A stretch of 64,000 nt of DNA. Source: Qipengyuania sp. SS22. GTDB lineage: Bacteria > Pseudomonadota > Alphaproteobacteria > Sphingomonadales > Sphingomonadaceae. A program made the translations under genes and the position numbers. The notes under the pieces are model-generated. The model saw nothing but the letters and a program-made list of their open reading frames with translations, did not search any database and had not been told where the DNA came from. Location: the NCBI RefSeq assembly GCF_025736935.1, contig NZ_CP107048.1, positions 2,183,501 through 2,247,500 on the forward strand. The letters are read 5' to 3'. Of the stretch, positions 1 to 8,729 are shown in pieces (position 1 is the stretch's first letter; every line of letters starts with the position of its first letter).

Positions 1-433
1 TGACGATCACCAGCACGACGATGATCGCCAGCGCGATCCCGGGAAATTCACCCCATATCCGCAGCTGTTTCTCGGTCATCGGACGCTCGCCCGCGACCAT
101 CTTTTTCGACCGCGCAACCATGATTCCGTGAAACGCGGTGAGCAGGAGGACGAACAGCAGCTTGGCATGGAACCAGCCCTGGTCCCACGCGCCGATGGTC
201 ATCGCCAGCAGCAGCCCCAGCACCCATACGACGATCAGACTGGGCGTCAGGATTACCTTGCGCAGCAGGCCCATTCGCTTGCCCCACAGGGCTGCTTCCG
301 CAGAGCCTTCGGTGGCCGAGTGCAGGTAGATCATCTGGCGCGGCAGCATGAACAGCCCCGCCATCCAGAACACCATGAAAATGATGTGTCCGGCCTTCAG
401 CCACAGATAGGTCATCGCCAATACATCCTGCAT
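1..433 (-). CDS. hemJ: HemJ/CopD-family protoporphyrinogen oxidase, 3' end cut by window edge
   Basis: Heme biosynthesis membrane enzyme that oxidises protoporphyrinogen IX to protoporphyrin IX. From an ATG at 433 the frame reads 144 residues with no stop before the edge, close to the usual length of about 145, so only a few residues are missing. It begins MQDVLAMTYLWLKAGHIIF, carrying the family's early membrane His (KAGHIIF), followed by FMLPR and a WHxK-like GWFHAKL segment. Four hydrophobic stretches are visible. A second in-frame ATG at codon 7 (415) is an alternative start. It follows hemE by 33 bases on the same strand, so the two heme genes probably share a transcript. Confidence 0.88.
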   Translation of the reverse strand, partial: MQDVLAMTYLWLKAGHIIFMVFWMAGLFMLPRQMIYLHSATEGSAEAALWGKRMGLLRKVILTPSLIVVWVLGLLLAMTIGAWDQGWFHAKLLFVLLLTAFHGIMVARSKKMVAGERPMTEKQLRIWGEFPGIALAIIVVLVIV

Positions 434-466
434 CGCCGGGCTATGTAGGCTGCGCGCACGCCTGCG

Positions 467-1492
467 TCACCCCTTGAAACCGCGCACGGTGGCCAGCAGG
501 CGCTCGACATGCGCGATTGGCGTCCGGCGGTCGATCCCGTGGCCCAGATTGAAGACATGCGGACGATCGGCGAAGCTTTCGAGGATGAAGCGGGCACGCT
601 GTTCCAGCCGATCGCTTCCCGCCAGCAGGAGCAACGGATCGAAATTGCCCTGAACCGGCATGTCGCCGGGCAGTTCGCGGGCCACCCATGCCGGATCGAG
701 TGTCTCATCGACACCGATCGCCTGCACCCCCGTTTCACGGGCATAGGCGGCCAGCTTCTCGCCCGCCCCCTTGGGAAATCCGATAATCGGCGTGGTCGGG
801 TGGCGTTCGCGCAGGGCTGCGACGATCCGCGCATTGGGGGCAATCACCAGCCGCTCGAATTCGTCCGGGGCCAGACTCCCTGCCCAGCTGTCGAACAACT
901 GAACCGCTTCCGCGCCCGCCTCGATCTGGCCGGACAGGTAGGTGATCGTCTCGTTGGTGATCGCTTCGAGAATTGCGTCGAGCTTGGCTGGATCGCGATA
1001 GGCCATCGCGCGCGCTTCGTGTTGGTCGCGGCTACCTTCGCCTGCGACCATATAGGTCGCGACAGTCCACGGGCTGCCGGCAAAGCCAAGCATGGTCACG
1101 TCATCGGACAACCGCTGGCGGCACAGCCGTACGGTCTCGTAGATCGGCTCGTAGCGTGCTCTATCGGGTGTCAGCCCCTCGAGCATGGCATCGACGAGCG
1201 GCGGTGATAGCTTGGGTCCTTCGCCGGCAAGGAATTCGAGATGCTGTCCCAGTGCATGCGGGACGATCAGGATATCGGAGAACAGGATCGCCCCATCGAA
1301 GCCGAAGCGGTCAATCGGCTGCAAGGTGATTTCGCAGGCGGCTTCGCTGTCATAGGCCAGCGCAAGAAACCCGCCCTTTTCGGCGCGCAATTCCCGGTAT
1401 TCGGGCAAGTAGCGACCCGCCTGGCGCATGAGCCACAGGGGCACGCGATCAGCACGTTTGCCGTTCAGCGTATCGAGCAGGAGACCGGGCAT
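467..1492 (-). CDS. hemE: Uroporphyrinogen decarboxylase
   Basis: Cytosolic enzyme that decarboxylates the four acetate side chains of uroporphyrinogen III to give coproporphyrinogen III. The 341-residue length is normal. The N-terminal signature PLWLMRQAGRYLPEYR is near residue 20, the catalytic Asp lies in FGFDGAILFSDIL, and GFAGSPWTVATYM and GFPKGAG follow. An upstream TTG at 1504 is possible, but the ATG at 1492 gives the usual MPGLLLDTL start. It is transcribed away from the dikinase regulator gene; the gap between them is the classic oriC position of alphaproteobacteria. Confidence 0.96.
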   Translation of the reverse strand: MPGLLLDTLNGKRADRVPLWLMRQAGRYLPEYRELRAEKGGFLALAYDSEAACEITLQPIDRFGFDGAILFSDILIVPHALGQHLEFLAGEGPKLSPPLVDAMLEGLTPDRARYEPIYETVRLCRQRLSDDVTMLGFAGSPWTVATYMVAGEGSRDQHEARAMAYRDPAKLDAILEAITNETITYLSGQIEAGAEAVQLFDSWAGSLAPDEFERLVIAPNARIVAALRERHPTTPIIGFPKGAGEKLAAYARETGVQAIGVDETLDPAWVARELPGDMPVQGNFDPLLLLAGSDRLEQRARFILESFADRPHVFNLGHGIDRRTPIAHVERLLATVRGFKG

Positions 1493-1770
1493 CGCTGAGT
1501 CCAATCTAATAAATAATAGTATTTATAAAGAGGTTGTAGGAGTCTGTTGGCCCTGTGGATTTCAGGGATAAGTGGCCCCTGCCCGATTTCTCCCGCGCTG
1601 CAAAGGGTTCAGGCCGCTTGCCGACTCGCCGCAGCCTCTGAGTCGAGTCAAACTTATCCCTGCTATGCCTACCCCTGCGCAAAAGTCGGATTTGGTGTGC
1701 GGGAATCGGCCCGTGAAGGACTCGTTCCGGGGAGGCTTTTTGCTCCCGAACTTGTCGCCAGCTTTCTCCC
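1493..1770. other. Candidate chromosomal replication origin (oriC) between hemE and the dikinase regulator
   Basis: In Caulobacter and Rickettsia the origin lies between hemE and the RP001-type (DUF299) gene, the same pair that flanks this gap. Seen here: an AT-rich block at 1503-1530 (25 of 28 bases A/T in a GC-rich chromosome); DnaA-box-like TGTGGATTT at 1554-1562; an exact 10-base inverted pair CAGGGATAAG (1563-1572) / CTTATCCCTG (1653-1662), each containing TTATCC; and TTCTCCACA at 1787-1795, one mismatch from TTATCCACA, just inside the next gene. Seven GANTC sites fall at 1497-1723. Genes diverge from the gap, as expected near an origin. The region also holds both divergent promoters. 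Origin function is inferred. Confidence 0.6.
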
Positions 1771-2655
1771 GTGGTTTATGCCCCCGTTCTCCACAGGCCG
1801 CAGGACCCCGTCATCGCCAACCGCGTCCATCTTCATCTGCTGTCCGATTCCACCGGCGAAACGCTCGAAATGCTCGCCAAGGCGGCGCTTGCGCAATTCG
1901 AGGATGCCGATGTCATACGGCATTTCTGGCCGATGGTGCGCAGCCGCCAGCATCTCGAGCGGATCCTGCCCGAACTCAAGGACAATCCGGGCCTTGTCCT
2001 GTTCACGCTGGTCAATCCGGACACGCGCAACCGGCTGGAGGAAGCCTGCACCCAGCTGGGCCTGCCCGCGGTTCCCATTCTCGACCGCGTGACCGAAGCG
2101 CTGGAAAAAGCGCTGGGCCAGGAAGCGCATGGCCGCCCGGGGCGCCAACATGCGATGGACCAGGCCTATTTCAACCGCGTCGAGGCGATCCAGTTCACCA
2201 TCGCGCATGACGACGGGATCGGCTGGGAAGAATGGGAAGAGGCCGATATCCTGCTTGCGGGCGTGTCGCGCAGTTCGAAAACCCCGACCAGCATCTATCT
2301 TGCCAATCGCGGCTACAAGGTCGCGAATATCCCGCTGGTGGTCGAAAGTCCGCCGCCATCCAAGCTGTTCGAACTCAAGCACCCGATGATCGTGGGGCTG
2401 ACCACCGCGCCCGAACGGCTGGTGCAGATCCGCCGCAACCGCCTGCTTACGCTCAATGAAGAACGCGAGACCGACTATGTCGATGGCGAGCGGGTCAAGG
2501 GCGAGGTCAAGTTCGCCCGGCGGATGTTCGCCGACAATGGCTGGGCAGTGATCGACGTGACACGCCGCTCGATCGAAGAAACCGCCGCCGCGGTGATCCG
2601 CTTGTATAACGAGCGTTCGGCAAGTGGCAGTTCGCAGGGATCCAAACCGATATGA
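1771..2655 (+). CDS. Pyruvate, phosphate dikinase / PEP synthase regulatory protein (DUF299)
   Basis: Bifunctional ADP-dependent kinase and Pi-dependent phosphorylase that switches PPDK or PEP synthase off and on by threonine phosphorylation, controlling PEP formation. The 294-residue length is slightly long for the family. The N-terminal [12 protein letters not shown] segment is near residue 22, and the P-loop-like [18 protein letters not shown] is near residue 167. The start is a GTG; no other usable start lies between it and the first conserved motif. The gene overlaps maf by four bases (ATGA). Which dikinase is the target cannot be told from this window, so no symbol is given. It is the RP001 homologue that normally borders oriC. 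Confidence 0.92.
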   Translation: MVYAPVLHRPQDPVIANRVHLHLLSDSTGETLEMLAKAALAQFEDADVIRHFWPMVRSRQHLERILPELKDNPGLVLFTLVNPDTRNRLEEACTQLGLPAVPILDRVTEALEKALGQEAHGRPGRQHAMDQAYFNRVEAIQFTIAHDDGIGWEEWEEADILLAGVSRSSKTPTSIYLANRGYKVANIPLVVESPPPSKLFELKHPMIVGLTTAPERLVQIRRNRLLTLNEERETDYVDGERVKGEVKFARRMFADNGWAVIDVTRRSIEETAAAVIRLYNERSASGSSQGSKPI

Positions 2656-3257
2656 GTGACCTTGGCGGTAGCGGGATCGTGCTCGCCTCGAACAGTGCGT
2701 CGCGCAAGGCGATGCTGGAGGCGGCGGGGATTGCCTTCGAAGCTGAAGGTGCCGCGGTCGACGAACGCGCGCTTGAAGCCGAAATGAAAGGCGCCGAGCC
2801 TGCCGAGATCGCGCAGGCGCTGGCTGCGGCCAAGGCTGCGGCAGTGTCCGCCGCACGCCCCGATGCGCTGGTGTTGGGTTCGGATTCGCTCGTCGAGGTC
2901 GACGGCCGACGCTTCGACAAACCGGTGAGCCGTGACAATGCTGCCGAACATCTGCGGTTCTTTTCCGGCAAGGTGATGACGCTGCACAGCGCTGCAGGGC
3001 TGGCGCGCGGAGGCCAGATCACCTGGGTCGGTTCCGATTTCGCGCGCTTGCGCGTACGGGACCTCAGCGAGGATTTCATCGCCGCCTATCTCGATGCCGA
3101 ATGGCCCGCCGTATCCTATTGCGTGGGCGTATTCCGAATTGAGGGACCCGGGGTGCAGTTGTTCGAGAGTATTGCGGGCGACCAGTTCACCGTGCTCGGT
3201 ATGCCTCTGCTGCAAGTCATCGATGCGCTGCGCGGCGAAGGCGCGCTCGCTTCGTGA
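2652..3257 (+). CDS. maf: Maf/YceF-type nucleoside triphosphate pyrophosphatase
   Basis: House-cleaning enzyme that hydrolyses non-canonical or modified nucleoside triphosphates to monophosphates. At 201 residues it has the usual length. The N-terminal [12 protein letters not shown] carries the Maf SxSxR pattern, [11 protein letters not shown] near residue 76 holds the catalytic Asp, and [12 protein letters not shown] near residue 175 is the C-terminal motif. It overlaps the preceding regulator by ATGA and the following aroE by GTGA, so the three are translationally coupled. The exact nucleotide preference cannot be read from sequence. Confidence 0.93.
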   Translation: MSDLGGSGIVLASNSASRKAMLEAAGIAFEAEGAAVDERALEAEMKGAEPAEIAQALAAAKAAAVSAARPDALVLGSDSLVEVDGRRFDKPVSRDNAAEHLRFFSGKVMTLHSAAGLARGGQITWVGSDFARLRVRDLSEDFIAAYLDAEWPAVSYCVGVFRIEGPGVQLFESIAGDQFTVLGMPLLQVIDALRGEGALAS

Positions 3258-4108
3258 CCGACTATGTCGAAGTGATCGGCGATCCAATCGCCCAATCCAA
3301 ATCGCCCGCCATCCACGGTTTGTGGATCGAAAAGCTCGGGCTTGATGCAGACTATCGCGCCACACGCGTCGAAACTGCGGGGCTGGTGGACTACCTCGCC
3401 GCACGCCGCGAAGACTCCACCTGGCGCGGATGCAATGTCACCATGCCGCACAAACAGGCGATCATGCCGCTACTCGACCGGCTCGAACCGCTGGCAAAGC
3501 GCGTCGGTGCGGTAAACACGGTCGTGAAGGCCCCCGACGGACGACTGGTCGGACGCAATACCGATGTCGCCGGGTTTCTCGAGCCGCTGGCGCAGCGGCT
3601 TGGTAAGCAGCACTATTTCCGCATGGCGCGCGTGCTCGGCACCGGCGGGGCGGCCCGCGCGATCGTGACCGGGCTGGCGCGCGAAGGGTTTCGCATCGTC
3701 CTCGCGGGCCGCAATACAGATAAGGCGAGCGCGCTGCTGGAGGAACTCGATCCCGACGGCGAACACCATGTCGCGCCGCTGGACCATTTCGCGCAAGCGA
3801 CCGATTTTGAGTTCGACGACCGCGAGGGATGCTGCGACCTGGTCGTCAACGCCTCGTCGCTGGGCATGCGCGGCCAGCCCGCCCTCGCCTTCGACTGGAG
3901 CCATGCGCCGCCGGGCTCGATCGCTTATGACATCGTTACAGACCCGGTCGATACGCCCTTTCTCGAAAATGCCCGCGCTGCCGGGTTCCAGACCATCGAT
4001 GGGTTTTCCATGCTGATCGGCCAGGCAGCGGCGGCGTTCGAATATTTCTTCGGCGTAGCCCCGCCCCGCGAATACGATTCGACGCTGCGCGAAAGGCTGG
4101 CGGCATGA
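3254..4108 (+). CDS. aroE: Shikimate dehydrogenase
   Basis: NADPH-dependent reduction of 3-dehydroshikimate to shikimate in the aromatic amino acid pathway. At 284 residues the length is normal. The substrate-binding SKSPAIH is near residue 15, the catalytic Lys lies in NVTMPHKQ near residue 63, and the catalytic Asp lies in GRNTDVAGF. The nucleotide-binding loop is LGTGGAARA. Translation starts at a GTG that overlaps the maf stop codon, and the gene ends in an ATGA overlap with coaE. This regulator-maf-aroE-coaE order is common in alphaproteobacteria. Confidence 0.96.
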   Translation: MTDYVEVIGDPIAQSKSPAIHGLWIEKLGLDADYRATRVETAGLVDYLAARREDSTWRGCNVTMPHKQAIMPLLDRLEPLAKRVGAVNTVVKAPDGRLVGRNTDVAGFLEPLAQRLGKQHYFRMARVLGTGGAARAIVTGLAREGFRIVLAGRNTDKASALLEELDPDGEHHVAPLDHFAQATDFEFDDREGCCDLVVNASSLGMRGQPALAFDWSHAPPGSIAYDIVTDPVDTPFLENARAAGFQTIDGFSMLIGQAAAAFEYFFGVAPPREYDSTLRERLAA

Positions 4109-4719
4109 CCCGCCCGCTCATCGTCGGCCTCACCGGTTCCATCGGCATGGGCAAGTCCACCGTCGCCGCAATGTTCGAAGCGGCTGGCGTGCCGGTATTC
4201 GATGCCGATGCCGAGGTCCGTGCGATGCAGGGGCCGGGTGGCGCGTTGGTGCCCGCAATCGAGGCTGCCTTTCCCGGGAGTACCGATGCGGGCGGCGTCT
4301 CGCGCGAAAAACTCGGGGCGCTGGTGTTCGGCAATCCGCAGGAATTGTCCCGGCTCGAAGCCATTGTCCACCCAGCAGTGGGAGCGCAGCGCGAGGCTTT
4401 TCTGATCGAACATGCCGGCGCGCCGCTGGTAGTATTCGATATCCCGCTATTGTTCGAAAAGGGCGGCGCCGATGCGGTCGACCGCGTGGTGGTCGTCTCC
4501 GCCCCTGCCGAAGCCCAACGCCGGCGGGTGCTGGCCCGCCCCGGAATGACCCAAGAGAAGTTCGCGCATATTCTCGAACTGCAAACCCCCGATTCGGAAA
4601 AACGCGCGCGGGCTGACCACATCGTCGACACCGGAACCTCGGTCGAAGAGACCGAAGATGCGATCCTCGCGCTGATCGCGGAGCTGCGCAGTGCCGGACC
4701 CGCGCGGCGATCGCCGTAA
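4105..4719 (+). CDS. coaE: Dephospho-CoA kinase
   Basis: Last step of coenzyme A synthesis: ATP-dependent phosphorylation of the 3'-hydroxyl of dephospho-CoA. The P-loop GLTGSIGMGKST sits at residues 8-19. FDADAEVRAM is near residue 33, the helical lid follows HPAVGAQRE, and VVVVSAPAEAQRRRVLAR is the typical C-terminal part. At 204 residues the length is normal. The ATG overlaps the aroE stop (ATGA), so this is the fourth member of a tightly coupled set. Confidence 0.96.
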   Translation: MTRPLIVGLTGSIGMGKSTVAAMFEAAGVPVFDADAEVRAMQGPGGALVPAIEAAFPGSTDAGGVSREKLGALVFGNPQELSRLEAIVHPAVGAQREAFLIEHAGAPLVVFDIPLLFEKGGADAVDRVVVVSAPAEAQRRRVLARPGMTQEKFAHILELQTPDSEKRARADHIVDTGTSVEETEDAILALIAELRSAGPARRSP

Positions 4720-4760
4720 CCCCCTTGTAATCTGGCCCCGCGGGGTCGATAGGAGTCGTG

Positions 4761-5456
4761 ATGCGCGAGATCGTGTTCGATACCGAAACCACCGGCCTAG
4801 ACCCCAAGACCGGGGACCGGATGGTCGAGATCGGCTGCATCGAGATGGTCAATCTCGTCCCAACCGGCGCGAGCTACCACGCTTACTTCAATCCGGAACG
4901 CGACATGCCCGCGGGCGCCGAGGCCGTACATGGCCTGTCGGCGGCATTCCTGTCGGACAAACCGCTGTTTCGCCACCTCGCTGCCGAACTGCTAGACTTC
5001 ATCGGCGATTCGCCGCTGGTGGCGCACAACGCGGGATTCGATTTCGGGTTTCTCAATACCGAGTTGTCGCTGTGTGAACTGGCGCCGGTCTGCACCAGCC
5101 GGATGATCGATACCGTCGCCTTGGCACGCAAGCGGCATCCGGGGGCCAAGCTCTCGCTCGACGCACTGTGCTCGCGGTACGGGATCGATCGCAGCCACCG
5201 CGTCAAGCACGGTGCGCTGCTCGATGCCGAATTGCTGGCGCAGGTCTATGTCGAGCTCAAGGGTGGGCGGCAGATCGGCCTCGAACTGGCGGCCGAGGTC
5301 GCCTCCGCCGGGGTCGTCCAAACCGCCGATTTATCTGCCGTGCGCCAAGCCCCGTCGGGGCCGCGCCGCCAACCGCGCCCGCACCATGCCAGCGCTGCGG
5401 AACTGGCGCGGCATCGCGAATTCATGACCGGGATCGAGAACCCCCTGTGGGGCTAG
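4761..5456 (+). CDS. dnaQ: DNA polymerase III epsilon subunit, 3'-5' proofreading exonuclease
   Basis: Proofreading exonuclease of the replicative polymerase. All three DEDDh motifs are present: ExoI FDTETTG near residue 6, ExoII HNAGFDFGFL near residue 92, and ExoIII HGALLDAELL near residue 152. The 231-residue length fits the family. The start is the ATG at 4761, five bases after AGGAG at 4751-4755; the GTG at 4758 would sit too close to that ribosome binding site. A separate start 41 bases after coaE suggests weaker coupling. dnaQ beside coaE near the origin is usual in this class. Confidence 0.95.
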   Translation: MREIVFDTETTGLDPKTGDRMVEIGCIEMVNLVPTGASYHAYFNPERDMPAGAEAVHGLSAAFLSDKPLFRHLAAELLDFIGDSPLVAHNAGFDFGFLNTELSLCELAPVCTSRMIDTVALARKRHPGAKLSLDALCSRYGIDRSHRVKHGALLDAELLAQVYVELKGGRQIGLELAAEVASAGVVQTADLSAVRQAPSGPRRQPRPHHASAAELARHREFMTGIENPLWG

Positions 5457-5534
5457 CGTCCGGTAAGGCGGAAACCGGCGGACGGGCCGGGGAGTTTGAT
5501 CCGCACGGGGAGCGGTAAAGGAGATAACAACAAG

Positions 5535-6104
5535 ATGGATATTCGTGTTTCCGGCCACCAGATCGACACCGGCACAGCGCTGCAGGAGCATGTCGGCGAT
5601 CGATTGAACTCCATCGTCGACAAGTATTTCAACCGTGCCATTTCCTCGCATGTCACCTTCGGCAAAGGGTCGGGCGGCGCGTTCACATCCGATATCGTCA
5701 CGCATGTGATGCAGGGCCTGATCCTCAAGGGTCATGCGGAAGCGCATGACGTCCACCAGGCCTTCGATGCCGCGGCGAGCAAGATCGAAAAGCAGCTGCG
5801 CCGTTACAAGCGCCGGATCAACGACCGCCACGAACAGGCCGCCCATGCGGTGCGCGAGGCGGAAGCCGCCTATACGATCCTCGGCGCGCCAGAGCCCGAC
5901 AATGACGAGGAACTGGCTGCCGACAGCCCGCCGGTCATTGCCGAAACGAAGGCGATGATTCCCGAATGCAGCGTGGCCGACGCGGTGATGCTGCTCGATC
6001 TGCAGAACACCAACGGCCTGTTGTTCAAAAATGCGGGCAGCGGCGTGCATAATATGGTCTATCGCCGTCACGACGGTTCGATCGGCTGGGTCGAGCCGCG
6101 CTAG
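5535..6104 (+). CDS. hpf: Long-form ribosome hibernation promoting factor (HPF/RaiA)
   Basis: Binds 30S subunits and drives 100S ribosome dimer formation in stationary phase. The 189-residue protein has an N-terminal S30AE fold (starting MDIRVSGHQIDTGTALQEHV) with a basic KQLRRYKRR segment near residue 82, a variable linker, and a C-terminal dimerisation domain from about residue 135 ending in HNMVYRRHDGSIGWVEP. That two-domain build makes it a long HPF. The ATG at 5535 is chosen because it opens the S30AE fold and follows an AAAGGAGA ribosome binding site at 5517-5524; the frame extends upstream but without conserved sequence. Confidence 0.94.
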   Translation: MDIRVSGHQIDTGTALQEHVGDRLNSIVDKYFNRAISSHVTFGKGSGGAFTSDIVTHVMQGLILKGHAEAHDVHQAFDAAASKIEKQLRRYKRRINDRHEQAAHAVREAEAAYTILGAPEPDNDEELAADSPPVIAETKAMIPECSVADAVMLLDLQNTNGLLFKNAGSGVHNMVYRRHDGSIGWVEPR

Positions 6105-6122
6105 GAGCGACGGAGAGCAGCA

Positions 6123-6587
6123 ATGACCGGGGCCGCAATCAGCGGGGCCGAGCGCCATCATCGGGCGCTCGAAAGCCTCTATACGTCGGCGCCGGTCAAC
6201 GCGCTCTTCCCCTCGCGGCTGGAAATTACCGGCGAGGGCACGTCGCGGATCACCTTCGATGTGACCGAAGAAGTCTATCATGCAGCCGGTGCCGCGCATG
6301 GCACGATCTATTTCAAGATGCTCGACGATGCCGGTTTTTACGCCGCGAACACCTTCGTCACCGACCGTTTCCTGCTGACGACCTCGTTCAATTTGCATTT
6401 CACCAAGCCGGTGCGGGTGGGACAGGTGGTCGCCGAAGGGCGCTGGGTAAGCGGTCGCAAGCGCGTGTTCGTTGCCGAATCGCGGCTGGTCGATGCCGAG
6501 GGCGACGAGATCGGCCGCGGTACTGGCACCTTCATGCGCTCGCATATCCCGCTGTCGAGCCTGCCCGGCTATCTCGCCGAAGGCTAA
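6123..6587 (+). CDS. PaaI-family hotdog-fold thioesterase
   Basis: A 154-residue single hotdog domain. YHAAGAAHGTIYFKMLDDAG near residue 52 resembles the central helix of PaaI/YbgC thioesterases (HGG..FALAD pattern), followed by strands FLLTTSFNLHFTKPVRVG and VVAEGRWVSGRKRVFVAES. Such enzymes hydrolyse acyl-CoA thioesters; the substrate cannot be told from sequence. It lies 18 bases after hpf and 5 bases before the DUF1491 gene, so it is probably cotranscribed with both. Confidence 0.8.
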   Translation: MTGAAISGAERHHRALESLYTSAPVNALFPSRLEITGEGTSRITFDVTEEVYHAAGAAHGTIYFKMLDDAGFYAANTFVTDRFLLTTSFNLHFTKPVRVGQVVAEGRWVSGRKRVFVAESRLVDAEGDEIGRGTGTFMRSHIPLSSLPGYLAEG

Positions 6588-6592
6588 GTACG

Positions 6593-6928
6593 GTGGACGC
6601 GCGCCTGCCAGCCCATGTCGAGGTGTCGGGCCTGATCCGCGCGGTCGAAAGTGCCGGTGGTTTCGGCATGGTCCTCCAGAAGGGGGAGAAGGATGCGGGC
6701 ATCCTGCTGGTATTAACCACGCAGAGTGGCAGAAATACCCGCTTGTGGGAGCGTATGCCCCAGCTCGATGGCTCGCGTACCTTCGTCTGCACGCGTACCC
6801 AAGATAATGAAAACGCTAGAGAATTTGACGAGTATCTGACAAAGCGTCGGCGCTCCGACCCCGATTGCTGGGTTATCGAGCTGGATATCGAAAATGCAGA
6901 ACGGTTCGTCGCAGGGGCGACCGGTTAA
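6593..6928 (+). CDS. DUF1491 family protein
   Basis: A small 111-residue protein of unknown function with a GTG start. The DUF1491 look comes from the opening DARLPAHVEVSGLIRAVESAG, a central GDAGILLV-like strand (KDAGILLVLTTQ), and a late DPDCWVIELDIENAERF segment. These proteins are found almost only in alphaproteobacteria. It is the last gene of the run that begins at hpf. No catalytic motif is visible. Confidence 0.75.
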   Translation: MDARLPAHVEVSGLIRAVESAGGFGMVLQKGEKDAGILLVLTTQSGRNTRLWERMPQLDGSRTFVCTRTQDNENAREFDEYLTKRRRSDPDCWVIELDIENAERFVAGATG

Positions 6929-6929
6929 C

Positions 6930-6957
6930 TTGACTTAATATCAATTGCGACTATTTG
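6930..6957 (+). promoter_or_regulatory. Possible sigma70-type promoter for the cell wall hydrolase gene
   Basis: TTGACT (6930-6935) and TATTTG (6952-6957) are separated by 16 bases, in the first A/T-rich stretch after the DUF1491 stop. The next gene starts at 7130, which would leave a long leader. The rest of the 6929-7129 gap shows no gene. Confidence 0.35.
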
Positions 6958-7129
6958 CCCGCCAGCTTCGATGCGCAGGCGGCGTTAGGACGGCAATGGG
7001 GTCGACACGCAAGCACGCAGACGGGGGGTGGCCGGCAGGCCCGTATCGGATCCACGTTCTAGGACGCCATCAACGCGCCATGGATCCCAGCCTGCGTCAG
7101 ACCGCCAACCGCTTAGTTGTCAGTGAAAA

Positions 7130-7786
7130 ATGGTTTTCAAGACTACCGGGTTTACCGCGGTCATCGCGGCGATTGCCTTTACTACTTTTGCCGGGGCGGA
7201 AGGTTCCGGCGCCAACGCCCAGGTTGCGGCGCAAGCAACCACAGACACCACCACCGAGGCACAGCTCACTGAAGAAGTGGTGCCCGTCTTCGTAGAGAAG
7301 GCCGTGGTGCAGGAGCTTCCCGAAGCGGAAGCCGTATCAGACAATTCCGCCGACGCGGCACCGCAGGCCGACAGCCTGCGCGAGCTCGTCGCCGCCATGC
7401 CCGCTGGCAGCCAGCTTTCCGACGAACTCCAGTGCCTCGCCGGTGCGGTCTATTTCGAATCGCGCGGCGAACCGCTCGACGGCCAGCTGGCGGTTGCGCA
7501 GGTGATCATCAACCGCGCCGAAGATCGCCGTTTCCCATCGAGCTATTGCAGCGTTGTCTACCAGCGTTCGCAGTTCTCTTTCGTCAAGCAGGGCCGCATG
7601 CCGCGGATCAAGACCGGCTCGCGTGCCTGGCAGCGGGCGCATGCAATCGCCCGCATCGCCCACCGCGGGATGTGGGACAGCGAGGCAAGCGACGCGCTGT
7701 ATTTCCACGCCAATTATGTCCGGCCGAGCTGGAGCCGCCGCAAGGTAGCGCTCGCCACGATCGACACCCACGTCTTCTACCGCTGA
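7130..7786 (+). CDS. SleB-type cell wall hydrolase (Hydrolase_2 domain), exported
   Basis: The 218-residue protein has an N-terminal hydrophobic signal segment (TAVIAAIAFTTFAGAEG), a low-complexity Ala/Thr/Glu linker to about residue 95, then the SleB/CwlJ domain: LAGAVYFESRGEP near residue 104 with the catalytic Glu, QVIINRAEDRRFPSSYCSVVYQ, and a final HANYVRPSW. Proteins of this family cleave peptidoglycan glycan strands; in non-spore-formers they act in the periplasm on wall turnover. The gene stands alone, with its own promoter-like site upstream and a hairpin after it. Confidence 0.88.
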   Translation: MVFKTTGFTAVIAAIAFTTFAGAEGSGANAQVAAQATTDTTTEAQLTEEVVPVFVEKAVVQELPEAEAVSDNSADAAPQADSLRELVAAMPAGSQLSDELQCLAGAVYFESRGEPLDGQLAVAQVIINRAEDRRFPSSYCSVVYQRSQFSFVKQGRMPRIKTGSRAWQRAHAIARIAHRGMWDSEASDALYFHANYVRPSWSRRKVALATIDTHVFYR

Positions 7787-7804
7787 GATAGGCTGTATTT
7801 TCGG

Positions 7805-7835
7805 AAGGGGCCTTCGCATGAGCGGGGGCCCTTTT
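7805..7835 (+). terminator. Probable rho-independent terminator
   Basis: AAGGGGCC (7805-7812) pairs with GGGCCCTT (7826-7833) with one mismatch, and is followed by a short T run. It lies 19 bases after the hydrolase stop codon. Confidence 0.5.
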
Positions 7836-7848
7836 CGATTCGCGCTAG

Positions 7849-8622
7849 CTAGTCGCGTACGTCGATCCAGACCGGCGCGTGATCGCTGGCCTTTTCACGC
7901 CCGCGATGCTCCTTGTCCACGCCCGCCGCTTGCAGCCTAACGGCAAGCTCGGGGGACAATAGCAAGTGATCGATACGGAACCCGTGATCGCGCTGCCATG
8001 CGCCCGCCTGGTAATCCCAATAGGTCCATACGCCGCCGCGCGGGTTGAGCGTATCTAGTGCATCGGTCCAGCCATCGCCCAGCAGCCGGGCATAGGCATC
8101 GCGCGATTCGGGCTGCATCAGTGCATCGGTGGCCATGGCGCGGACCGACCAGACATCCTTGTCCTCGGGGATCACATTGTAATCGCCGACCAGCGCGGTG
8201 GGGATTTCCTGCGCCCAGAGCGAAGCGGCATGCGCGCGCAGCCGGTCCATCCAGGCTAGTTTGTAATCGAATTTCGGGCCTGGTTGCGGGTTGCCATTGG
8301 GCAGATAGATCGACGCCACGCGAACGCCGTTTACCTCCGCCTCGAGATAGCGCGACTGTTCGTCTTCGGGATCACCGGGCAGGCCGCGCTGGGTTTCCAC
8401 CGGCTCCACGCCGTCGGCCAGGATGGCGACGCCGTTGAAACTCTTCTGCCCATGCCAGATGGCTTTGTAGCCGATGCTCTCGAACTCATCGACGGGGAAC
8501 CCCTCGTCCATCGTCTTGATTTCCTGCAGGCAGGCGACGGTGGGTCGGGTTTCCTCGAGCCATTCCTTCAGGCGCGGCAAGCGCGCCTTGATCCCGTTGA
8601 TATTGAAGCTGGCGATACGCAT
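7849..8622 (-). CDS. xth: Exodeoxyribonuclease III
   Basis: AP endonuclease and 3'-5' exonuclease of base excision repair. The 257 residues carry all family signatures: FNINGIKARLPR near residue 5, LQEIKT with the metal-binding Glu near residue 36, GDYNVIPEDKDVW near residue 148, and the C-terminal catalytic SDHAPVWID. It stands alone and leftward, converging on the cell wall hydrolase terminator. Confidence 0.96.
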   Translation of the reverse strand: MRIASFNINGIKARLPRLKEWLEETRPTVACLQEIKTMDEGFPVDEFESIGYKAIWHGQKSFNGVAILADGVEPVETQRGLPGDPEDEQSRYLEAEVNGVRVASIYLPNGNPQPGPKFDYKLAWMDRLRAHAASLWAQEIPTALVGDYNVIPEDKDVWSVRAMATDALMQPESRDAYARLLGDGWTDALDTLNPRGGVWTYWDYQAGAWQRDHGFRIDHLLLSPELAVRLQAAGVDKEHRGREKASDHAPVWIDVRD

Positions 8623-8729
8623 GCGGGCGTTCTTATGGCCTCGGCAGGCGGTTGGCCAGCGCCAAGCCCGATGATCTGCAGTGCGTTTGTCACAGCGGCG
8701 GAAAGGCCCGCTCCGCTACTTCGCGATGG

